A stretch of 64,000 bases of DNA from Candidatus Poribacteria bacterium (lineage in GTDB: Bacteria > Poribacteria > WGA-4E > WGA-3G), in assembly GCA_022827225.1 (NCBI GenBank), contig JAJDTJ010000005.1:27336-91335 (forward strand), read 5' to 3'. Of the stretch, positions 57,565-64,000 are shown in pieces. A model generated the notes under the pieces. That model made no database searches. It was not told the origin of the DNA and saw nothing but the letters and a program-made list of their open reading frames with translations. The translations under genes and the position numbers were made by a program. Positions within the stretch are counted from its first letter, which is position 1. Every line of letters begins with the position of its first letter.

Positions 57565-58647
57565 ATGTCTAAACGAAAAACTTTCAATGTTCTATCAATT
57601 GATGGCGGCGGTATTCGCGGCATTATTCCAGCCAGGATTCTCCAATATATCGAGGAACAGACTGAAAAAAAAATCTGCAATTTATTTGATCTAATTGCTG
57701 GTACCTCAACTGGTGGTATCATTGCTCTCGCACTTACCCGGCCAATTAGTAGATCAGAGGATCAGGAGCAGGATACTGAACCTGGACCCGCCTATGCAGC
57801 AGAGGATTTAGTCGGTTTGTATCAGAGCAGAGGTAGAACTATCTTTGATAGATCTACCTGGCATAGAATCCGCTCAGCTGATGGATGGGCGGAGGAGAAA
57901 TATCCGGCGCGGGGAATTAAACGAGTTTTAAGGACCTATTTTGGAGATTTTCGCCTTAGTGAAGCAATCACTGAAGTATTAATTCCAAGTTATGACATGC
58001 GTGGCACCCGTCTATATTGGGAAAGAGGCACTGGTGAGCGGGAGGGCGGACACCCACGCTTCTTCAAAAGCAGCAAGACACGAGACGGTTCTCAGCCTCA
58101 TGAGGACTACCTGATGCGCGAGGTAGCCCACGCCACTGCAGCGGCACCTACCTATTTTGAACCCGTTGAAACAGCATTTACGCCGCCGGTTGACGGAAGT
58201 GTGCAAGGAGAGAGATTGATTGAAACACTGGTTGATGGCGGCATCTTCGCAAACAACCCTGCAATGTGTGCTTATGTCGAAGCAAAGAGAACGCTCCGGG
58301 AAACAGAAAAAGAAGACGATGAGATTCTCCTTGTTTCCTTGGGTACTGGAAATCTAACTGAAGAGCTAGATGCAGAGGATGCAAGAAATTGGGGAAAAGT
58401 TAGTTGGATTAACCCGCTTCTCACAATCATTTTTGATGGTGCTAGTGATACGGTGGACTATCAGCTCAACCAATTGATGGCCGAAAGAGACTATTATCGC
58501 TTTCAACCGGATTTATTTGAAGAAGGCAATGATGAGATGGACGATGCTAGTGACGAACACTTATCAGACCTGATGCAGATGGTTGATGCGTACATCACGG
58601 ACGAAAATGAGCGATTGAATAGTCTGTGTGAACGGCTAGCGTCTTAG
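57565..58647 (+). CDS. Patatin-like phospholipase
   Basis: 360 residues. Oxyanion-hole motif DGGGIRG (13-19), nucleophile Ser48 in GTSTGG and catalytic Asp224 in VDGGIFANNP give the Ser-Asp dyad of patatins. No signal peptide, so it is cytosolic. It hydrolyses acyl lipids. CBASS effectors use this fold, but no nucleotide cyclase gene adjoins it. GGAGG precedes the ATG at 8 bases. Confidence 0.92.
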   Translation: MSKRKTFNVLSIDGGGIRGIIPARILQYIEEQTEKKICNLFDLIAGTSTGGIIALALTRPISRSEDQEQDTEPGPAYAAEDLVGLYQSRGRTIFDRSTWHRIRSADGWAEEKYPARGIKRVLRTYFGDFRLSEAITEVLIPSYDMRGTRLYWERGTGEREGGHPRFFKSSKTRDGSQPHEDYLMREVAHATAAAPTYFEPVETAFTPPVDGSVQGERLIETLVDGGIFANNPAMCAYVEAKRTLRETEKEDDEILLVSLGTGNLTEELDAEDARNWGKVSWINPLLTIIFDGASDTVDYQLNQLMAERDYYRFQPDLFEEGNDEMDDASDEHLSDLMQMVDAYITDENERLNSLCERLAS

Positions 58648-58866
58648 TAAATTCGGAAACGTGTATTAAGCAATTGTGGCTCATGTAAAGACTATGTACT
58701 AACGAAGATTTAAAACCCACGTGGTGACTGCTTTCGGAAACACAATCGCACATACTTTTGACATGAGCATATGAACTTTTTATTCGGTTGATATCCATTG
58801 ATTTTGAATCAGGTAATTACCTTGTAAATTCTAATTCAGACAATGAACAAAGAAAGGAACATTTTT

Positions 58867-59496
58867 ATGAAAAAGTATTGCCATCTCTTCGGCATCGTTC
58901 TACTCGTCGGCGTGCTCGCTCTTGCGCTGAGCAGCTGCAACGAGACAATGACAAACCAGATGGACCGGGTCATCGACACGGGGCCCGATCCATCGCCTCA
59001 AGACCCCGTGACACCACCTGTCGAAAAACCGGAGACACCACCAACTGAAGAATCGACTGTGCCAACACCGGAACCCCTTGCACCGCTTCCCGAAGGCACC
59101 GTCGTCTTTGTGGCACCAAGACCACTAACATCCCCAGCCGCCGGACAACAACTGCAGATTAGCGTTAATATCAAGGGTGCAGCGGGGGTCAGCGGCTACG
59201 ATATAACGGTCGGGTTCGATCCGACTGCGCTCCGATACGTGGAGAGTGCGAATGCGGATTACCTGCCAGCAGGTGCGTTTGTGGCACCCGCACAAGTCAC
59301 TGCGAACAGTGTCTACCTGAGTGCAATTTCACTCGCGGGTGTGGCACCTACAGCAGAAGGGACGCTGGCGACGGTCACCTTTGAAGTCGTCTCAGCGAAA
59401 GCGTCAACGCTTGTGCTGAATCCAGTTGTGCTTTCAAATGCCAATGCCCAGGCATTGCCATTTACAGCAGTAGATGGAAAAATTAACGCACCGTAG
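58867..59496 (+). CDS. Cohesin-domain lipoprotein
   Basis: 209 residues. Signal peptide with lipobox (LALSSC, Cys about 24), a Pro/Thr-rich linker (about 45-78), then one cohesin-like beta-sandwich: AAGQQLQISVNIKGAAGVSG, VGFDPTALRYVESANADYL and EGTLATVTFEVV. Cohesins bind dockerins. ATG 58867 has AAAGGAA upstream. It is the first of three cohesin-type genes and could anchor dockerin-bearing proteins such as the one at 60880 on the surface (inference). Confidence 0.88.
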   Translation: MKKYCHLFGIVLLVGVLALALSSCNETMTNQMDRVIDTGPDPSPQDPVTPPVEKPETPPTEESTVPTPEPLAPLPEGTVVFVAPRPLTSPAAGQQLQISVNIKGAAGVSGYDITVGFDPTALRYVESANADYLPAGAFVAPAQVTANSVYLSAISLAGVAPTAEGTLATVTFEVVSAKASTLVLNPVVLSNANAQALPFTAVDGKINAP

Positions 59497-59545
59497 AGGG
59501 GAATTTGCCTTGCACGAGAATTGTGGCAGCGATGTTTTTTGTTGC

Positions 59546-59572
59546 TACGGGTTCGGAGACCGAACCCCTACG
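59546..59572. repeat. Palindrome family A hairpin
   Basis: GGGTTCGG at 59549-59556, loop AGA, CCGAACCC at 59560-59567, inside CTACGGG...CCCCTACG. A half copy (GTAGGGGCGAGGTTCCC) follows at 59611. Same family as 26310. Confidence 0.65.
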
Positions 59573-59691
59573 TCTATAGGATACTAACGATTGACGACCC
59601 CTAAAGATGTACCGTAGGGGCGAGGTTCCCTCATCCGATGTAACCAATAACCAATAACCGACAACCCTTAAAAAAAAAGGAGTCTCTTCTC

Positions 59692-60504
59692 ATGAAAAAC
59701 AGAGGTTTTGAACTTTCCAACAAGAAAACGCTTTTGCCCTTACTTATCTTCGCGTTCTGCTTCGGTATGACGCTAACAAGCTACGGGCAAGCTGTCGTCT
59801 CCATTCAACCCACAACGCTCGCAGCCCCTAAAGTCGGTGAACAGTTGACTGTGAACGTCGCCATGGCGGGTGGCAAAGCTGTCGCAGGTTACCAAGTCTC
59901 TGTTGGGTTTGATCCGGGGGTGCTATCCTACGTCTCCGCTACCGATGCCGGCTACTTCCCATCAGGGGCATACACGGTGCCGCTCCAAGGCGATCAGGAC
60001 ATCACACTGGTTGCCGCTGCGCTTGAAGGCACTGCGACTGAAACCACCGGTACTCTTGCAACACTGACGTTTGAAGTGCTGCAACCCAACCCGTTCAGAA
60101 GCCTTCAGTTGACCGATGTGATCTTAGCAAACGCCGATGCGACCGCGCAAGCCGTCCGGTGGACAGATGCCCAAGGGAATTGGAATGAGCCGATCAACCA
60201 CGCGCCGCCCGAAGAGACGGTGATGTTGCCGAACTATCCGAACCCGTTCAATCCAGAGACGTGGATACCGTATCGGTTAGCAGCACCCGCTGAGGTGACA
60301 TTGACGATCTATAGTGCCGATGGCAAGTTAGTGCGGACGTTAGCGTTAGGGCATCAACCTGCCGGTGTGTATCAATCGAAAAGCCGTGCGGCGTATTGGG
60401 ACGGTAGGAACGCCTTGAGTGAGCGTGTTGCCAGTGGCCTCTACTTCTACACCTTCAATGCTGGTGATTTCTCTGCCACCGGCAAAATGCTGATTTTGAA
60501 GTAA
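59692..60504 (+). CDS. Cohesin-like protein with FlgD-type C-terminal sorting tail
   Basis: 270 residues. Signal peptide (about 1-32, SYGQA), one cohesin-like domain (about 33-160: VGEQLTVNVAMAGGKAVAGY, VGFDPGVLSYVSATDAGYFP), then an FlgD-like Ig tail starting LPNYPNPFNPETWIPYRL and ending GLYFYTFNAGDFSATGKMLI. Such tails occur on exported proteins as sorting signals related to type IX-like export. AAGGAG precedes the ATG. Confidence 0.9.
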   Translation: MKNRGFELSNKKTLLPLLIFAFCFGMTLTSYGQAVVSIQPTTLAAPKVGEQLTVNVAMAGGKAVAGYQVSVGFDPGVLSYVSATDAGYFPSGAYTVPLQGDQDITLVAAALEGTATETTGTLATLTFEVLQPNPFRSLQLTDVILANADATAQAVRWTDAQGNWNEPINHAPPEETVMLPNYPNPFNPETWIPYRLAAPAEVTLTIYSADGKLVRTLALGHQPAGVYQSKSRAAYWDGRNALSERVASGLYFYTFNAGDFSATGKMLILK

Positions 60505-60510
60505 CATTAT

Positions 60511-60632
60511 CAGGACTTACGCAATTTTGGCTGTAGGCGGTTCTGTTAGATGAGGTTTTTCGGAAAACCGAGCGTTCTGGCAGCACAAACTGGAAAGTTT
60601 GTGGTACAAAAGAGCATCATGCGTAAGTCCTA
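60511..60632. mobile_element. MITE with AGGACTTACGCA terminal repeats
   Basis: AGGACTTACGCA at 60512-60523 and TGCGTAAGTCCT at 60620-60631 are perfect 12-base terminal inverted repeats. ATTAT flanks both sides (60506-60510, 60633-60637), a possible target duplication. Inside are small hairpins such as ACAAACT/AGTTTGT. The end motif also occurs near 50007. Confidence 0.75.
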
Positions 60633-60676
60633 ATTATTTCTCTCTGTTCTTTTGGACCATACTATAGTTTGGGCAA

Positions 60677-60807
60677 TTTTATAGTGAATCGTAAAAACAA
60701 ATAGACATCTTTGTAGCATAACCTGTTAGGTTGTGCCAGTCTGAATGCCTGTTATAGGCATTCAGACTGTTTGAGAGTGTCCAAGTAATTATAGGTTTTA
60801 CTATAAG
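60677..60807. mobile_element. MITE-like element with 14-base central stem
   Basis: TTATAGT at about 60679-60685 and ACTATAA at 60800-60806 bound the element. In the middle CAGTCTGAATGCCT (60737-60750) pairs perfectly with AGGCATTCAGACTG (60756-60769). A TGTAGCATAACCTGTTAGGT then TGTGCC motif precedes the stem. A further TGTAGCATAGCCTATTAGG motif follows at 60841, directly ahead of the next gene's ribosome binding site. Confidence 0.65.
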
Positions 60808-60879
60808 ATAGCCAAAGATTTCCGATCAAACGCCATTTTTTGTAGCATAGCCTATTAGGTTGTGCCAAGGAGTTCATCA

Positions 60880-62343
60880 ATGAAAAACATTTTTGTGATA
60901 TGTCTACTATGCTTCGGCATCACAGCGATGAGTTATGGGCAAGCCGTGGTCTCGATAGACCCGGCAGAAGTCGCTTCCCCCGCTGCCGGTGGGACGCTGA
61001 GCGTGAATATCAAAATAACCAACGGCACCGGTGTCGCCGGCTACGATGTGACAGTCGGTTTTGATACGTCGGCACTGCAATACGTAGAAATCAAGAACGC
61101 AAACTACCTCCCGGCGGGCGCGTTTGCTGCGCCGCCCCAAGTATCAGGGAACCGTGTGACACTTGCAGCGATCTCATTATCAGGTGCGGCATCTGCGACA
61201 AGCGGCACCTTAGCGACGCTGAAGTTCGAGGTCGTTGCTGCGAAAGCCTCAACGATTGAATTGGTAGAGGTAATTCTCTCCGACAGTACGGCAAACGAGT
61301 TGCCAGTGACCAAACAAAATGGCGAGGTGATTGTTGCGGCATTTCTTGCGACGGATCTGAATAAAGATGGTTCCGTGAATGTGTTGGACCTGACGTTAGT
61401 TGCGCGGGATCTGGGTAAGACCGGTTCGCCTATGGGTGATGTCACCGGCGATGGTGCGGTGAACGTGTTAGACCTCGTGCGCGTGGCACAGGACCTCGGT
61501 AAGAAGTTGGATGGCGGTGGTGGTCAGCCGATTGCTGACGGAGGGACTAACGGAGGCACCACGCCCCCACAATCTGACCCCTACGAAAATATGGAACTGA
61601 TCCCCGCAGGCGAATTTCGGATGGGGAGCAATAGTGGAAGGTCCAACGAAAAACCTGTGCATTCTGTGTATGTAGATGCGTTTTACATGGATAAGTATGA
61701 AGTAACGAATGCCGAATATGCGGAGTTTCTCAATGCGAAGGGCAAACATGCCGAGGCTGGCCACACGTGGTTGGGTATTGGGGTTGGAAATCAAAAGGCC
61801 CGGATTGAGTATGTCAATCGCGTCTATCGCGCGAAAGCGGGGTATGAGAATCACCCAGTAAATAGGGTGAGTTGGTATGGTGCGATGGCTTACGCGGAAT
61901 GGGTAGGCAAGCGTCTTCCGACGGAGGCTGAATGGGAGAAGGCCGCGCGTGGCGGTTTGGCGGGTCTGACATACCCGTGGGGCAACGGTATAGATTCCAC
62001 CAAGGCAAACTATAATTTTCATATTGGTGAGACAACAGCTGTGGGTAAGTATACTGCGAATCGGTATGGTCTATATGACATGGCGGGTAACGTAAAAGAG
62101 TGGTGTTTGGATGAGTATAATAGTGGTTTCTATGCGGTATCGCCGAGTCATAATCCGTTATCGGGTGCGAACAGCATTCGGTGGTTGTTAGATAATTATA
62201 CAGGAGTTAAGTCAAGTCGCGTCGCGCGCGGCGGTTCCTGGGACATTACTGCTACTCACCTGCGGTGCGCTTATCGCGCCCCTGCTAATCCTACGTACAC
62301 GTTCCTCAACGCAGGTATTCGTTGTGTGAGGGCTGTTGAGTAA
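60880..62343 (+). CDS. Cohesin-dockerin-FGE (formylglycine-generating-enzyme-like) secreted protein
   Basis: 487 residues. Signal peptide (about 1-20, SYGQ), cohesin-like domain (about 22-155), two dockerin-type Ca-binding repeats (DLNKDGSVNVLDLTLVARDL and DVTGDGAVNVLDLVRVAQDL, about 163-208), a Gly-rich linker, and an FGE-sulfatase domain (about 243-487: MELIPAGEFRMGSNS, RLPTEAEWEKAARGG, YDMAGNVKEWC, RVARGGSWD). Having a cohesin and a dockerin in one chain could let it polymerise. ATG 60880 follows AAGGAG; GTG 60862 lies in a repeat. Confidence 0.92.
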   Translation: MKNIFVICLLCFGITAMSYGQAVVSIDPAEVASPAAGGTLSVNIKITNGTGVAGYDVTVGFDTSALQYVEIKNANYLPAGAFAAPPQVSGNRVTLAAISLSGAASATSGTLATLKFEVVAAKASTIELVEVILSDSTANELPVTKQNGEVIVAAFLATDLNKDGSVNVLDLTLVARDLGKTGSPMGDVTGDGAVNVLDLVRVAQDLGKKLDGGGGQPIADGGTNGGTTPPQSDPYENMELIPAGEFRMGSNSGRSNEKPVHSVYVDAFYMDKYEVTNAEYAEFLNAKGKHAEAGHTWLGIGVGNQKARIEYVNRVYRAKAGYENHPVNRVSWYGAMAYAEWVGKRLPTEAEWEKAARGGLAGLTYPWGNGIDSTKANYNFHIGETTAVGKYTANRYGLYDMAGNVKEWCLDEYNSGFYAVSPSHNPLSGANSIRWLLDNYTGVKSSRVARGGSWDITATHLRCAYRAPANPTYTFLNAGIRCVRAVE

Positions 62344-62523
62344 ATGCTTTAAACCTTAACGACTTAACCCTTTATTTTCCACCTGCGTAGCGGGTGGGGC
62401 GTTCAGGTTTGTGATTTGTTTATAGGCGGGGTCTTTGTGCCTCGCCTTTTGGAAAAATTGATGTTGTGTTAATCAGAAAAATTTTGTATAATTTCTTTTA
62501 GAAAAATTTCGTAGGAGGAAATC

Positions 62524-62889
62524 ATGGAAAATAAAGGGTGGATGATTCCCGAAGAACAGTGGGAAATGCCTATATCCATAACACCCGACGGGCACTGGAT
62601 TACTTTACGGGAATTTGCGGACCAAAAAATGGTCACGCTTTCATCAAGAAGTTTGGCTGAACAATTGGCACCTGAGCAACAAGCGGAATTGGTGAAAGAA
62701 CGCATTGCGCACCGTCCTGATTTTAAAGTGGCTATGATAGGTATTGGCTTAGTGAACCAAGAACGTGCTATGCAGGAAGTAGGAGAGCAAACACCTGCTG
62801 GTCGTACATTGATAAATATTGAATTACGTACGATCGCGCGCGTAATAGAACTTGCCAATGAAGGAAACCGCGAATATGGAAAACAATGA
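62524..62889 (+). CDS. Hypothetical 121-residue protein of the caspase-like module
   Basis: No membrane segment and no motif I recognise; it contains IPEEQWEMPISITPDGHWIT and a Gln/Glu-rich helix (LAEQLAPEQQAELVKER). TAGGAGGA precedes the ATG. Its 3' end overlaps the next gene's start by 14 bases, so it is the first gene of a coupled three-gene unit. Confidence 0.7.
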   Translation: MENKGWMIPEEQWEMPISITPDGHWITLREFADQKMVTLSSRSLAEQLAPEQQAELVKERIAHRPDFKVAMIGIGLVNQERAMQEVGEQTPAGRTLINIELRTIARVIELANEGNREYGKQ

Positions 62890-63532
62890 AGCAACTCTGC
62901 AAGTGCTCGCCATTGATTCCTGTGAAGACTATACTACTCAGATAGTCCACGACTACCGAAATCAGTATGTCTATCCGGACTTGGAATCCAGAGGATTTGG
63001 ACTTGTCTACTGTCAAGAGCAAGGGGCACTTCGTGAAAACGTCGAGTCAGCAGCACTCCAAAACGATATCGCCTACATCACAGGTTCTGCCCATGGCAGT
63101 GATACAGCATGTTTCGGATATGATGGTTTGCCTATTTTTCAGGTAGGGGACTATCAACCTGAAGAAGTTGATGGCAAAGTTATCCATCTTCTTTCATGTC
63201 AAACGGCGGCTGAACTTGGTCCCGATTTTGTCACAAGCGGATGCCGTGCTTACTTTGGCTATAAAGAAAATTTCACAATTCCCTTGGATTTTACTGATGT
63301 TTGTTTGGAGTGCGACGCTGAAATAGATCGGGCGTTTGCTGATGGTTTGACAGCGGAAGAAGTGCACGACCGCGTAGTCACACTCTACGAACAAAGAATT
63401 TCGGAACTTAATGATTCGGGGGAACTTGATGCGGCTTCTGCGCTGCAGGAGAACCTCGAGAACCTCTGTACACCTTCAGTTAATTCAAGGTGGGGAGATG
63501 TCCAAGCTCATATCTTTCAGAGTAACACTTAG
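62876..63532 (+). CDS. Caspase-like (C25/CHAT-type) cysteine protease candidate
   Basis: 218 residues. The His-Gly of the dyad is in YITGSAHGSDTACFG (H73) and the Cys in VIHLLSCQTAAELGPDFV (C108), followed by the typical SGCRAYFGYKENF. This is the order and spacing of caspase-fold proteases related to gingipain and CHAT. The C-terminal part is helical. No signal peptide. ATG 62876 (AAGGA upstream) lies inside the end of the previous gene; ATG at 62852 is less likely. Confidence 0.75.
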   Translation: MENNEATLQVLAIDSCEDYTTQIVHDYRNQYVYPDLESRGFGLVYCQEQGALRENVESAALQNDIAYITGSAHGSDTACFGYDGLPIFQVGDYQPEEVDGKVIHLLSCQTAAELGPDFVTSGCRAYFGYKENFTIPLDFTDVCLECDAEIDRAFADGLTAEEVHDRVVTLYEQRISELNDSGELDAASALQENLENLCTPSVNSRWGDVQAHIFQSNT

Positions 63533-63761
63533 ATATCCACTCATGAAAACGATTTTTGAAGCGAAAAAAGATTTCGCAGCCCGTTACTTGTCCGAAGAAG
63601 GTTTTGTCGGGGTAGGTATCGGTCGTTGTGAAGATTCCGATGCTTTACAGGTTTATGTGGAAGGTCCAGATTTCCCCATAGTGCAAGAACTTAGAAATCA
63701 GGCAATTTATGAAGGATTCCCTGTGATTGTAGAAGTGACACGGAAGGCGCGTACATATTGA
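63498..63761 (+). CDS. Small protein with GVGIG-type domain, third gene of caspase-like module
   Basis: 87 residues from ATG 63498 (GGTGGGGAG directly upstream) or 72 from ATG 63543. It contains EEGFVGVGIGRCEDSDALQV then EGFPVIVEVT, a pattern like the N-terminal domain found before Nal1-type trypsin-like proteases. It overlaps the caspase-like gene by 35 bases. Function unknown; possibly a partner or sensor of the protease. Confidence 0.6.
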   Translation: MSKLISFRVTLRYPLMKTIFEAKKDFAARYLSEEGFVGVGIGRCEDSDALQVYVEGPDFPIVQELRNQAIYEGFPVIVEVTRKARTY

Positions 63762-64000
63762 GGTCGCCAGAGTTGATATGCCTCCGAGGTAGGCGAGTCA
63801 TATCAAGTGTGCATCCACGCTTCTTTTTTTCTTGCAACTTTCTGAGATTTTGGTGTATAACTAACCCAAGTTGCTACCTTTATCCAAATAGCTGTTTTAT
63901 ACTCGTTGCGATGACAAACAAAAGCACTTTCAACTCAAAACCGGCTGCTGACACCGCATGAATCGACTTGGGAAAAAGTTGTTCAATGAGACTGATTGTC
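63762..64000. other. Downstream edge, no gene supported
   Basis: A 67-codon open frame (63758-63961) has no Shine-Dalgarno or recognisable sequence and looks like chance. A small palindrome GCCTCCGAGGTAGGC at about 63780-63795 could be a terminator. Confidence 0.4.

Noticed and set aside
57565..58647. Patatin as a CBASS effector
   Set aside because: No CD-NTase or accessory gene is adjacent; kept as a stand-alone phospholipase.
63758..63961. 67-codon frame at the right edge
   Set aside because: No ribosome binding site, cysteine- and phenylalanine-rich chance composition, and a stop within the window.

Overview
The window reads as a chromosomal segment of an uncultured, Gram-negative-type bacterium. 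Many proteins carry lipoprotein or Sec signals, there is an ExbB/ExbD set and a large outer-membrane lipoprotein. The combination of cohesin-domain secreted proteins with an FlgD-like C-terminal tail, an FGE-sulfatase-type protein, bacterial microcompartment (BMC) genes, FG-GAP/ASPIC proteins and many short palindromic intergenic repeats resembles Candidatus Poribacteria or a related lineage. This assignment is by recognition only (moderate confidence). No rRNA, tRNA or CRISPR array was seen.

Layout. 1-3.5 kb: the end of a histidine kinase, a lone receiver, a receiver-PP2C phosphatase, an RsbW-like kinase and an RsbV-like STAS protein form a partner-switching module. 3.7-12.3 kb: ribosomal protein S1 with long acidic tails, metK-ahcY, a small membrane protein, brnT-brnA, a PfkB kinase and lpd. 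12.5-15.5 kb: an unusual sigma-70-like factor with a Cys-bearing N-terminus, secreted LamG and lipoproteins, a transposase fossil and a second STAS protein. 15.8-26.2 kb is an accessory island: a PLD-SNF2 helicase, an antidote-like HTH protein, an Eco57I-type adenine methylase, two small membrane proteins, and an orphan ParA with a GIY-YIG-like protein. 27-31.5 kb: glutamate synthase large subunit (no gltD seen).

31.6-43.2 kb, minus strand: three ExbD proteins and an ExbB with an extra periplasmic domain, an outer-membrane lipoprotein with two EF-hand loops, a Wzz-like protein, small lipoproteins, and a Tyr- and Ser/Arg-rich secreted protein. 43.4-50 kb: BMC genes (BMC-H shell protein, PduL acyltransferase, BMC flavoprotein-like protein) split by an FG-GAP/ASPIC, TlpA and desaturase operon. 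The FG-GAP/ASPIC gene is cut by one in-frame TGA, which is followed by a hairpin that fits the bacterial SECIS pattern. 50.3-56.6 kb: TPR protein, phosphoesterase, MA-type peptidase, serpin, an IsrB-like IS200/IS605 (OMEGA) element with a probable guide RNA, and MsrP. 57.5-64 kb: a patatin lipase, three cohesin-type secreted proteins (one is cohesin-dockerin-FGE), and a three-gene module with a caspase-like protease.

The most interesting points are the putative selenocysteine codon in the FG-GAP/ASPIC gene, the IsrB-like element, the PLD-helicase/methylase island, the split microcompartment locus, the caspase-like module, and several families of MITE-like palindromic repeats. All functions are inferred from recognised motifs in the sequence; no database search was run.
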